Part shown: piece by piece, positions 17,121-24,688 of the stretch
Layout: every line of letters starts with the position of its first letter
Position numbering within the stretch: position 1 is the stretch's first letter
Origin: Halohasta litorea
Lineage (GTDB): Archaea; Halobacteriota; Halobacteria; Halobacteriales; Haloferacaceae
Assembly: GCF_024494645.1 (NCBI RefSeq)
Contig: NZ_JANHDJ010000007.1
Location: 62,001-126,000, forward strand
Length of the DNA: 64,000 nucleotides
Direction of reading: 5' to 3'
Notes under the pieces: model-generated
Told to the model about the DNA's origin: nothing
The model's database searches: none
The model's input: only the letters and a program-made list of their open reading frames with translations
Position numbers and translations under genes: made by a program

Positions 17121-18191
17121 TCAGTTGTCGCTCGTGTTAGCCACCGACTGACCGGGTTTGACCGCCTCGGGATCGAACTCGTTGGCCGCCATATTCGGCC
17201 GGAGTCCGGCCTGCTCGATGACCGCCAGATCCGTCGCTGCCGACTGGCCGCCAGTTGTGAGGTAGTCGCCAGTCAGGAGGCCGTCGGCACCTGCCTCGAA
17301 GGGCCAGTGCTGTTCGTCCTCGGCGAGGTTGACCTCCCGACCACCGGTGAGTCGGACGCGGGCGGTCGGATGGAGCAGCCGGTAGACGGCGATCGTCTTG
17401 ATCAGATCGGTCTTCGAGATCGCCGCCGTCTCCCGATCGGCGAGCGGCGTCCCCTCGATCGGATTGAGGATGTTGACCGGCAGCGAGGAGACGCCGATCT
17501 TCCGGAGTTCGAGGGCGGCGTCGACACGGTCGGCTGGCGTTTCGCCCAGCCCCAAAATGACGCCCGCACAGAGGTCCATCCCGGCGTTTTTCGCTCGGCG
17601 CAGGGTTTTGAGCCGATCCTCGAAGGTGTGGGTCGAGACGATCTCCGAGAAGTACCGCGGCGAGGTCTCGATATTGTGGTTGTAGTGGTTGAGTCCCTCG
17701 GCTGCGAGGATGTCGGCTTCCTCCTGTGTGAGCAAGCCCAGCGAGGCGTCGACTTCCACGTCGGTTTCGTCCCGAACCAGTCGGATCGCGTGGATCACGT
17801 CGGCCCACTCGTCGGGTCGCTTGTCCTTACTGACACCCTTTTCGGCGACGACGATCCCGAACCGCTGGGCCCCGTCCCGTTCGGCGCGTTTGGCAGCCTC
17901 CAGGATCGCCTCGGGATCGAGCAGGCCGTGGGTGTCGATCCCAGTGTCGAAATGGGCCGACTGGGCACAGAAGCCGCAGTCCTCGGCGCAGTTGCCCGCT
18001 TTGGCGTTGACGATACTACAGGCGTCGACGGTCCCGTCGCCGAGGGTTGCCCGGACCGCGTCGGCCGCAGCGGCCAGCTCGTCGACCGGCTGGGCCAACA
18101 GCGCGATCGCAGTTGTGCGGTCGATCTGGCCACCATCGAGAACGGTGTCGACGGCGTCGGCTATCGTCCTGTTTGCTGTCTCGTAAACCAC
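17121..18191 (-). CDS. bioB: Biotin synthase
   Basis: A 356-residue radical SAM enzyme that inserts sulfur into dethiobiotin. The 4Fe-4S/SAM motif is NCAEDCGFCAQS (C68, C72, C75). Further family words are GLNHYNHNIETSPRYF and ILNPIEGTPLAD, and the C-terminal GADGLLTGDYLTTGG. Translation appears to begin with GTG at 18191. A TATA-like ATATTTATTATCC is centred about 26 bases upstream, so the mRNA is probably leaderless, and a BirA-type operator overlaps the start. No other bio gene is adjacent. Confidence 0.95.
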   Translation of the reverse strand: MVYETANRTIADAVDTVLDGGQIDRTTAIALLAQPVDELAAAADAVRATLGDGTVDACSIVNAKAGNCAEDCGFCAQSAHFDTGIDTHGLLDPEAILEAAKRAERDGAQRFGIVVAEKGVSKDKRPDEWADVIHAIRLVRDETDVEVDASLGLLTQEEADILAAEGLNHYNHNIETSPRYFSEIVSTHTFEDRLKTLRRAKNAGMDLCAGVILGLGETPADRVDAALELRKIGVSSLPVNILNPIEGTPLADRETAAISKTDLIKTIAVYRLLHPTARVRLTGGREVNLAEDEQHWPFEAGADGLLTGDYLTTGGQSAATDLAVIEQAGLRPNMAANEFDPEAVKPGQSVANTSDN

Positions 18192-18210
18192 GCTAGTTCT
18201 TGTAGTTTAC
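18183..18210 (-). promoter_or_regulatory. BirA-type biotin operator at the bioB start
   Basis: GTAAACC (18183-18189), 14 bases, then aGTTTAC (18204-18210). This matches the known BirA operator, whose half-sites are TTGTAAACC and GGTTTACAA separated by 14-16 bases and which is described for bacteria and archaea. It lies between the TATA element and the GTG start, where a bound repressor would block transcription. Confidence 0.7.
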
Positions 18211-18499
18211 AGGATAATAAATATCGGGGCAGCAGAGCGACCCGGCGGGATCGACAACTGCGGACACCTTCGCCCTGCGCCGGTGAGAGCGCTCGGCTCC
18301 AAGGGAGTAGTAAAACAGATATTAGGTTGTATTGTTTTTATATTTGATCCTAAATTGTGATAATAATGCAATTTTTTGTGCCCTGTGTTCAATTATCATA
18401 GTAGAAATGAATCGGACACACACGTGTCGAGGGCGGATCGTGTGGGGAGCGGACACTCGCTCGGCGTGTCCAGGATAGCTGCTGTCGACTTCGCCACCA
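18192..18499. other. Intergenic region with bioB promoter and an AT-rich core
   Basis: Holds the bioB TATA (about 18213-18222) and, at about 18305-18410, an AT-rich stretch in an otherwise GC-rich sequence. It may contain the promoter of the kinase at 18500, but the gap to that ATG is long. No gene is seen. Confidence 0.45.
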
Positions 18500-19534
18500 A
18501 TGAATCCAAAGATAACAGCCGAAGACCGATTCAGACGGTTGTTCGACCAGATCGAGGATGCGGTCGTCGAGTTCGTCCTCGACGACGAGGTACCGAGAAT
18601 CGTCGACGTCAACCGAACGTTCACCGACGTGTTCGGCTACGAGACCGCAGCAATCGAGGGGCGTCCGTTGAACGACTTCATCGTGCCGATAACCGAACAA
18701 CAGGAGAGAAGCGAGTTCGGCCAGCGGGCCGCAACCGGGCTCTCGGCCGTCGGATTCGTCCGTGGCATCACGGTCGACGGCAGCCGGACGTTCATCTATC
18801 AGGGAGCCTCAACGACCGGAGACCACGGGTTTGCGATCTACACAGAGGTCAGCGACGAACTCCGCCGGAAGCGACATATCGACGTTCTCCACCGCATCCT
18901 CCGGCACAACCTCCGTAACGAAGTCAACGTCGTCCTCGGGAAGGCCGAATCGATTATGGCCGAAACCGAGGGAGACGAGCCCCAGCGTGCGGCGGCCGTT
19001 ATCAAGGAGGCAGCGACGAAGCTGGCACGGCTCAGCGACGAGGCCAAAACCGTCGAAAACGTCCTCGGAAACCCGCCGGAACTCGAATCGGTCGACGTTG
19101 TTCCGATCGTCGAAGACGTTGTCACCACCTGCAGCAGGCAGTTCGACGACCCCGAGATCGTCGTCGACCTCCCGTCATCGCTGGTCGTCCGTGCCGACAG
19201 CCGACTCAAAGCCGTCTTCGAGAGCCTCATCGACAACGCGATCCGCTACAGCAGTCAGCCAGCCCACGTGCGAGTCGAAGCCACCGAGATCGATGGGTCG
19301 ACGATCGAACTATCGGTGATCGACAATGGACCGGGAATCCCTGATGCCGAAACGGAGGTCATCACGAGCACCGAACCGATCAGCCAGCTGCAACACGGCA
19401 GCGGACTCGGCCTCTGGCTCGTCAAGTGGATCGTCGAGATGTACGACGGCGACCTCACCATCGAAACCCCCGACAGCGGAGGAACGATCGTCAGCGTTCA
19501 GCTCACCTATCACGCCTACGAAGAAGCCACCTGA
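18500..19534 (+). CDS. Soluble PAS-domain histidine kinase
   Basis: 344 residues, no membrane segment. An N-terminal PAS domain (about 8-118; FRRLFDQIEDAVVEFVLDD and FGYETAAIEGRPLNDF) is followed by the H-box ILRHNLRNEVN with H136 and a HATPase domain with ESLIDNAIRYS, DNGPGIP and SGLGLWLVKWIV. The H-box is the same LRHNLRN variant as in the membrane kinase at 8426-10039. It probably senses a cytoplasmic signal such as redox or light. No response regulator is adjacent. Confidence 0.85.
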   Translation: MNPKITAEDRFRRLFDQIEDAVVEFVLDDEVPRIVDVNRTFTDVFGYETAAIEGRPLNDFIVPITEQQERSEFGQRAATGLSAVGFVRGITVDGSRTFIYQGASTTGDHGFAIYTEVSDELRRKRHIDVLHRILRHNLRNEVNVVLGKAESIMAETEGDEPQRAAAVIKEAATKLARLSDEAKTVENVLGNPPELESVDVVPIVEDVVTTCSRQFDDPEIVVDLPSSLVVRADSRLKAVFESLIDNAIRYSSQPAHVRVEATEIDGSTIELSVIDNGPGIPDAETEVITSTEPISQLQHGSGLGLWLVKWIVEMYDGDLTIETPDSGGTIVSVQLTYHAYEEAT

Positions 19535-19564
19535 TGGCACGAAACGGGCAGTATAACGAGTCGA

Positions 19565-20809
19565 CTACTCGGTCTCGGCTGTCTCCTGTTCGGCGTCTTC
19601 GTCCGCTGCCACGTCTTCGGCGACCCGGCGGAACGCCGCCAAGATGACGCGTTTGGCCGTCTCACCCTCGGTCGTCCAGTGGTAGGCGTAATCCATCATG
19701 TCGTCGTAGATATCGGGTTTACAGCCCGCCGCTTTGGGGTGGCCGCCGCCCTCTACCTGCCGGGCGACCAGATGGGCCGACTCGAAGCCCTCGCCGCCGC
19801 GAATGGACGCACTGCCGGAGGGTTTGACGATGACCGCCGCGTCGGCACCCGCGGCCTGCAGCCCGTCGGCGACCTCGTTTTGCGAACACCGGCCGTAGGT
19901 AACGCCGACGGTCCACGGCCCAATCGATTTGTACGCCGCCCGCTCGACGGCCAACTCGATCAACTGTTCCTTCTCGACGCGGCGGTGAGCGATGTAGTCG
20001 TCGACTACTCCGGGCAAGTCAGCCCCGTAGGCACCGACTACTGCGGCGTACTCCTCGGCGGAGGTCCAGTAGGCGTAGTCCGCGAGATCCTTGCTCCGGG
20101 GGTCGTCGTTGAGCCACAGGTCGTGGTCGCGTGTCACTTCGGCGAGTTCGGTAAACCGCTCGTCGAACTCGTAGTCGAGCGAGCGCAGGGCGACATCCGT
20201 GCTACACTCCTCGTCGGAGTCGCCGACCACGAGGTCGACACCGGCCTCGCCGACGGCTTCGGCGACTTCCTCGGGCCACTGGTGGTGGTCGTACCACGAG
20301 ACCCGATCGCTCAGCGCCCGAATAGTTTCCAGCGGCTCGGCGATCGCGCTGTACTCGTCGGGTGCAATATCACAGACGAAGACATCGACGCCCTCGGCGG
20401 CGTACTCGGCGACGTATTCGAGGGATTCGGTCAACGAGTGAGGCCCCGAAGCCAGCAGCGCGACCGACGATTCGGACTCCGATTCCGCATCCTCGTCATC
20501 GGTCTCGGCGTCAGCTTCCTCGGCGTCAGCTGCTTCGTCCTCGTCGTCTGAGAGTCGCCCCTCGATCTCTTCGAGGAACGGGTCGACGTCGAGGGCGGCG
20601 TCGTACAGCTCGCGGATGAGTGCGATACAGCCCAGCCCGTCGGCGTCCGAGTCGGTGACAACGACGGCCTCGCTCCCCTCGATGGCCTCCTTTGCACGCT
20701 CCTCGGCGCGATCCTCGTCGAGCGAATCAGGATAGAAGAAACCGGTTCCGGGCAAAAGCGAGCGGCGACGCAGCGGGAGGTCGCCGCTTTTGATGAGTTG
20801 TTCGTCCAT
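19565..20809 (-). CDS. DHH-family phosphoesterase (archaeal RecJ-like)
   Basis: 414 residues. The DHH motif is SWYDHHQW; upstream VVVTDSDADGLGC supplies the metal-binding Asp residues, and the DHHA1 domain has EGGGHPKAAGC. These are the features of RecJ-like exonucleases and oligoribonucleases. An acidic insertion (about 85-115, Glu/Asp/Ser-rich) lies between the first motifs. In archaea such proteins include GAN, the partner of GINS, and single-strand nucleases; which type this is cannot be told from sequence alone. It is next to a Usp gene cluster. Confidence 0.83.
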   Translation of the reverse strand: MDEQLIKSGDLPLRRRSLLPGTGFFYPDSLDEDRAEERAKEAIEGSEAVVVTDSDADGLGCIALIRELYDAALDVDPFLEEIEGRLSDDEDEAADAEEADAETDDEDAESESESSVALLASGPHSLTESLEYVAEYAAEGVDVFVCDIAPDEYSAIAEPLETIRALSDRVSWYDHHQWPEEVAEAVGEAGVDLVVGDSDEECSTDVALRSLDYEFDERFTELAEVTRDHDLWLNDDPRSKDLADYAYWTSAEEYAAVVGAYGADLPGVVDDYIAHRRVEKEQLIELAVERAAYKSIGPWTVGVTYGRCSQNEVADGLQAAGADAAVIVKPSGSASIRGGEGFESAHLVARQVEGGGHPKAAGCKPDIYDDMMDYAYHWTTEGETAKRVILAAFRRVAEDVAADEDAEQETAETE

Positions 20810-20873
20810 ACGGACTCCACGGCGTCGACCGGGAAAACCCCGCGTGTTTCGATCGGGCGGGAGCGACCGACGA

Positions 20874-21329
20874 TTAGGCGGCCTCGGCTTCGGAACCCTC
20901 GTCGGCGGCCTCCAGCTGCCGGACCGTCAGCACGGGGACCGGACAGGTGCGGACGACGCGTTCGGCGACACTCCCGATTAAAAATCGGTTTTCGCCGTGC
21001 CGACCGCGCGTCCCGGTGGCGACCACATCGGCATCGATCTCGCGGGCGTAGTTGCTGATCTCGGTGGCAGGGCGGCCCTCCCGGACGGCGGTTTGGACCG
21101 GCTGGTCGGTGGAGGCCGCGATCGCTGTCAGCGCCTCGTCGGCCTGCTCGGAGAGCGCCGTTCTGAGTTGCTCGCTGACGGCCTCCGGCGAGGAGTCGAC
21201 CTCGCCTGCGTCGACGATCGACAGCGCGTGGACCGTTGCATCGAAGCGGTCGGCGAGATCCAACGCCACCGCGACCGCTCGGCGGACGCTGTCGGAGCCG
21301 TCGGTCGCAATCAGGATCGTCTCGAACAT
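20874..21329 (-). CDS. Universal stress protein (UspA family)
   Basis: 151 residues with the full Usp ATP signature: TGTRGRHGENRFLIGSVAERV fits G-x2-G-x9-G. The first strand ILIATDGSDS is typical and ends PVPVLTVR. It is divergent from another Usp gene at 21418, sharing an 88-base promoter region that includes a copy of the intergenic GTAGGCGG motif. Probable role: ATP-binding stress regulator. Confidence 0.9.
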   Translation of the reverse strand: MFETILIATDGSDSVRRAVAVALDLADRFDATVHALSIVDAGEVDSSPEAVSEQLRTALSEQADEALTAIAASTDQPVQTAVREGRPATEISNYAREIDADVVATGTRGRHGENRFLIGSVAERVVRTCPVPVLTVRQLEAADEGSEAEAA

Positions 21330-21337
21330 ACCCGCCC

Positions 21338-21353
21338 GTTAGGCGGCGGCTAC
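21338..21353 (+). repeat. Copy of the intergenic GTAGGCGGTGGCTAC motif
   Basis: Reads GTTAGGCGGCGGCTAC, between two divergent Usp genes. Confidence 0.35.
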
Positions 21354-21417
21354 CATAAAAGGCGACATCCCACCCGGGAGGGGAGTGTTTTTGAGGATCA
21401 CCGAGAAAGCCACTCGT

Positions 21418-21867
21418 ATGGCGGAACTCGAAGTCGACCTCGTGGTCGTCCCGATCGACGGAAGCGAGGAGTCAGAGACAGCCGTCGAGTACGCGGTCAC
21501 GATCGCCGACAGCTACGGGGCGGCCGTCCACGCCCTCTACGTGCTCGGGGAGCCGACCGTGCGGGCGATCGACCGCGGCGCGGTCGACGAGGGCGATGTC
21601 GCCGACGACACCGAGGCCTTCAGCGACCGCGTCACCGAAATCGCGGCCGACGCCGACGTCGAGATCTCGACGTCGATCGCCGCGGGCTTTTCGACGGAGG
21701 TCAAAACGCTCCACCCCGGAACTGTCGTCCTCGATACGGCCGAACAGCTCGCTGCGGATTTCATCGTCGTCCCGCGGGAACCAGCGACTGATGCCGAAAG
21801 CGATGTCTTAGAGAAGGCCGCCGAGTACGTCCTGCTGTATGCGAGTCAGCCGGTGTTGTCGGTCTGA
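21418..21867 (+). CDS. UspA-fold protein lacking the ATP-binding loop
   Basis: 149 residues. The Usp fold is clear (LVVVPIDGSEESETAVEYAV at the start, LLYASQPVLSV at the end). However, the region that should read G-x2-G-x9-G(S/T) is IVVPREPATDAESDVLEKAA, with no glycines, so it probably does not bind ATP. Such members are usually dimerising or regulatory Usp proteins. It is divergent from a canonical Usp (20874-21329) and could form a mixed dimer with it; that is inference. Confidence 0.8.
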   Translation: MAELEVDLVVVPIDGSEESETAVEYAVTIADSYGAAVHALYVLGEPTVRAIDRGAVDEGDVADDTEAFSDRVTEIAADADVEISTSIAAGFSTEVKTLHPGTVVLDTAEQLAADFIVVPREPATDAESDVLEKAAEYVLLYASQPVLSV

Positions 21868-21876
21868 CGGCGGGCG

Positions 21877-22422
21877 TTAGTCGTCCTCGTGGAGTCGGAT
21901 CGCCATTTCGAGTTCGAAACTCTCGGCACCGGTCGTCTCGAAGCCGACCTTTTTGTACAGCGAGACGGCCGGATGGTTCCACCGCTCGACGGTGAGCCAG
22001 ACCTTTTTAATGCCGTGTTCGGCTCCGTGGCCGAGCAGCGATTCGATGAGGTGGGTGCCGATCCCGGCCTCCTGGAAGTCCTGGAGGACGAAGATCGCCA
22101 GCTCGTAGTCCTCCTCGCCGTCGGGCACCAGCGTCGAGTGGCCCGCGGCGGTGCCGTCGTCCCAGGCGATCACGTTCAGACAGTCCTCCGAGAGGATGCT
22201 TTCGAGCCACGTTCGGATGCGTGATTCCTGGCCCGGCGGGATACCCTGGGCGCGGTCGGAGGGGTCGAACGCCGAGTACATCTCGACGAGTGCCTCCTGC
22301 TCGGCCTCGGAGCCAGCGTAGGGACGGATCTCGATCTCGCGGTCCTCGCGGTCGACGAACTCGATCGGCGGCACCTCGAACGGTCCCGAGACGGAATCGG
22401 GGTAGCGACGGTCTGATTTCAT
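21877..22422 (-). CDS. GNAT family N-acetyltransferase
   Basis: 181 residues. The acetyl-CoA-binding motif A is present as LQDFQEAGIGTHLIESLL, followed by KKVWLTVERWNHPAVSLYKKVGF, the usual strand and turn before the C-terminus. It transfers an acetyl group from acetyl-CoA to an unknown amine. Its start overlaps the stop of the upstream Usp gene by four bases (ATGA), which shows a two-gene operon. Confidence 0.85.
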   Translation of the reverse strand: MKSDRRYPDSVSGPFEVPPIEFVDREDREIEIRPYAGSEAEQEALVEMYSAFDPSDRAQGIPPGQESRIRTWLESILSEDCLNVIAWDDGTAAGHSTLVPDGEEDYELAIFVLQDFQEAGIGTHLIESLLGHGAEHGIKKVWLTVERWNHPAVSLYKKVGFETTGAESFELEMAIRLHEDD

Positions 22423-22787
22423 CGGACGAGAGTCACCGTGACGTGCGAGTTCAGGAGGACGAACTCGGCGATCTGATTCAGCGAGATCTTTCCCATCGGA
22501 CTGGTCGTCCCCCCGCCGAGGACGATCTCGTCGAACCCCTCGGTTTCGGCGATCTCGACCAGTCTGCTGCCCGGTTCGCCTTCGACGTGGCGGACCTCAA
22601 CCGAGAGATCGGTGTCGGCGACCGCGGACTCGACGCGTTCGGCGAGCTCCTCGCGGCCCACATCCGTGCCCTCGGATTCGACGATGGCGACGGTGAGCTC
22701 GTCGCCCGCCTCGGCCGCCCGCGCGACGGTGCGGTCGAGTGCGTCGACCGAGCCGTCGGTGCCGCCGATCCCAAGTAGAACCTTCAT
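22419..22787 (-). CDS. Small UspA family protein, cotranscribed with a GNAT enzyme
   Basis: 122 residues, shorter than most Usp proteins. Motifs: LLGIGGTDGSVDALDRTV at the start and LGGGTTSPMGKISLNQIAEFV at the nucleotide loop, a variant with extra glycines. It ends THVTVTLVR-like (NSHVTVTLVR). Its last codon overlaps the ATG of the acetyltransferase. Known Usp-GNAT links include cAMP- or stress-regulated acetylation in bacteria; whether this pair works that way is unknown. Confidence 0.82.
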   Translation of the reverse strand: MKVLLGIGGTDGSVDALDRTVARAAEAGDELTVAIVESEGTDVGREELAERVESAVADTDLSVEVRHVEGEPGSRLVEIAETEGFDEIVLGGGTTSPMGKISLNQIAEFVLLNSHVTVTLVR

Positions 22788-22899
22788 ATACGGTAGGCTT
22801 GCAGCGACCGCTCAAAAACGTTGCCTGTCGACGGATGCCACTGGGACCAGCCAGCGGGGCCACGACAATCCTTTTGCCGCGGCCGTTCGGAGCAACGGT

Positions 22900-23598
22900 A
22901 TGGACGACGACGCCGCGACGCCGACGGCCGAACCGGCGGCCACCGATGGCAACCCCACCGACGGCGACCCTGCCGACGAGTCGACGCCGGAGACCGACAC
23001 CGAATCCGCCGACACACCGACCGAACCCGGCGCTGAGAGCGAGGAACGAACCGAGTCGGAGTCGATACCGTCGGATGTCAGGAAATACGAGCGCTTTACC
23101 AAAATGGACGGCGCGCAGTACGACCGGGTCAACGAGTTCCTCCGAGATCGGACATACATCACCGCCCGCGAGTGGGCGATCGCCCGGCTCTGTGCGGATT
23201 TCCGCACCGAAACCGGCGTCGAGATGACCAAGATCGGCGAGAACCTCCCTCGACTGATTCCCTTTATGACCGACACCTACACCCCGCAAGCGGTCAACCA
23301 GGCCCGCTCGTCGTTCGAGGGCAAGGTGACGAAAGCCGGGTCGACGTTCCTCTACGGCGCGATGTCGGGCTTCTTCACGGCCGAAGAACTCGACGAGCTA
23401 ATGTACGAAGTGACGGAGGTCGCCAAGTTCCTCCTGGAGGTCGAGGGCGTCGACCTCGCGGTCGCCGACGAACTCGACGCCGAAGAACGCATTTCGTCGG
23501 TGATGCGGGAAGTCCGGGCCGAGAGCGCCGAACTCCGCGCCGAGGAGGTCGAATGCCCCAACTGCGGCCACAGCCACGTTCCCGAAGAGTCGTCCTGA
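22900..23598 (+). CDS. Conserved haloarchaeal hypothetical (DUF5806-like) with a C-terminal Cys pair
   Basis: 232 residues. The first 60 are Thr/Pro/Glu-rich and disordered. The rest is helical: KYERFTKMDGAQYDRVNEFL, ICADFRTETGVEMTKIGENL-like text (RLCADFRTETGVEMTKIG) and AMSGFFTAEELDELMYEVTE. It ends CPNCGHSHVPE, half of a zinc ribbon. I believe it belongs to DUF5806; function unknown. A TTTTGCC element near 22872 sits about 28 bases before the ATG. It converges with the small Cys-Cys peptide gene at 23605. Confidence 0.72.
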   Translation: MDDDAATPTAEPAATDGNPTDGDPADESTPETDTESADTPTEPGAESEERTESESIPSDVRKYERFTKMDGAQYDRVNEFLRDRTYITAREWAIARLCADFRTETGVEMTKIGENLPRLIPFMTDTYTPQAVNQARSSFEGKVTKAGSTFLYGAMSGFFTAEELDELMYEVTEVAKFLLEVEGVDLAVADELDAEERISSVMREVRAESAELRAEEVECPNCGHSHVPEESS

Positions 23599-23604
23599 CT
23601 ACTG

Positions 23605-23820
23605 TTACTGTTCGTCGAGTACTGTCAGGTCGGTGTTGCTCGCGGCCGAACAGCAGACCGGAGAGTCACGGTCATCCGATCCGTCGTCCGTCTCATCCCC
23701 GTCCGTGTCGTTCCCATCGGACTCATCGGCGTCGTTCTCGCCGCGGTTTTCGGCCTCCGAGCCGACGGAGTCGCGGATCCACTTCGAGATCCCGTTGATG
23801 ATCTTGAGACCCAGTGACAT
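23605..23820 (-). CDS. Candidate RiPP precursor peptide (71 aa, Cys-Cys-Ser core)
   Basis: 71 residues, 93 bases downstream of the SagB-type dehydrogenase and on the same strand as the YcaO gene set. Residues 1-22 (MSLGLKIINGISKWIRDSVG) form an amphipathic helix that could be a leader. Residues 23-52 are an Asp/Glu/Gly linker. The tail from S53 contains C56, C57, S58, S61, T63 and T66, residues that YcaO enzymes can cyclise. A TTTTAC element at 23852-23857 may be its own promoter. Its role as substrate is inferred from position and composition only; it could also be a small membrane-associated or metal-binding protein. Confidence 0.6.
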   Translation of the reverse strand: MSLGLKIINGISKWIRDSVGSEAENRGENDADESDGNDTDGDETDDGSDDRDSPVCCSAASNTDLTVLDEQ

Positions 23821-23851
23821 GGCTTTCGGTTCGGCTATTCGAGATGTCCGA

Positions 23852-23865
23852 GTAAAACGGTTTGG
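23852..23865 (-). promoter_or_regulatory. Possible promoter of the candidate precursor peptide
   Basis: On the minus strand CCAAACCGTTTTAC resembles a BRE plus TATA element. Its centre is about 35 bases before the ATG at 23820. It would let the peptide be expressed more strongly than the enzymes, as is usual for RiPP precursors. Confidence 0.35.
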
Positions 23866-23913
23866 TGGTTGTCCGTCGACTTCGTCCTCCAGGTTGCGAC
23901 TGCCGGATCGGGG

Positions 23914-24687
23914 TCAATCGCCATCGCTCGGAGCCGTGCCCGCGAAGGCGACCGTCGACATGAGGTACTCGTCGCTCCGCAGCCGGAGTTGCTGCCGCAG
24001 CGCGCGGTAATCGAGGCCGTTGTGCGGTCGGCTCCCGATCCCGAGGTCGGTCGCAACGAGCTGGAGGTTCTGGATGACCGCACCGGTTTCAACCGCAGCG
24101 AACAGATACCCCATCTCGCCGTACCGCTCGGCCGACCGTGCCGGGCGTGCCGTGATCACGACCACCGCCGAAACCGGGTCGGCGTCGCCGATCCACGTCC
24201 ACGTATCCCGAATCCAGTCCGAATAGTCACCCTGTTGGAGCAGTTCGAGCGCGCCGTCGCGGATGTTGTAGTGGTAGATCCCGGCCTCGATATCCGGCGA
24301 GTCGACGACGATCGGATACAGTTCCAGCGGATACCGCGCACCCCCGGAGGCAACCGGACGGCGTGGCTCGCCCCGCTCGGTTGCTCGAATTTCGCCGTAC
24401 GAATACTCCAGGAGCGTCGCCAACTCCGTGTCGGTGATCGGCCGTCGCTCGGTCGACCCGGTGTACGACGCCCGCTGCTGGAGGCTGTTTAAAAGGGGCG
24501 AGTCCGCGGTGTCGCCGAGCGGAACGGTCTCGGCCCGCCGGTAGGTTTTATAAATGGTATCGGTCGACTGGTCGGCGGTCGACGCCGGTTCGAGCGCGGA
24601 GTCGGCGACCAGCGGCGGGAGGTTCTTGTGATACAGTTCGTAGAGGAAGTCGAATGCCGCGTCGTCGAGGGGTGGGAGTCGTGACAT
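23914..24687 (-). CDS. SagB-type dehydrogenase (azoline oxidase, McbC-like)
   Basis: 257 residues, FMN nitroreductase fold. The family signature RRPVASGGARYPLELYP (about 109-125) is the SagB/McbC FMN motif, followed by GIYHYNIRDGALELL, typical of the SagB branch. AAVETGAVIQNLQLVATDLG is the late FMN and dimer helix. In thiazole/oxazole-modified peptides this enzyme oxidises azolines to azoles. One base separates it from the YcaO gene stop, so they are cotranscribed. Without YcaO the call would be a generic nitroreductase; with it the azole role is likely. Confidence 0.85.
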   Translation of the reverse strand: MSRLPPLDDAAFDFLYELYHKNLPPLVADSALEPASTADQSTDTIYKTYRRAETVPLGDTADSPLLNSLQQRASYTGSTERRPITDTELATLLEYSYGEIRATERGEPRRPVASGGARYPLELYPIVVDSPDIEAGIYHYNIRDGALELLQQGDYSDWIRDTWTWIGDADPVSAVVVITARPARSAERYGEMGYLFAAVETGAVIQNLQLVATDLGIGSRPHNGLDYRALRQQLRLRSDEYLMSTVAFAGTAPSDGD

Positions 24688-24688
24688 C

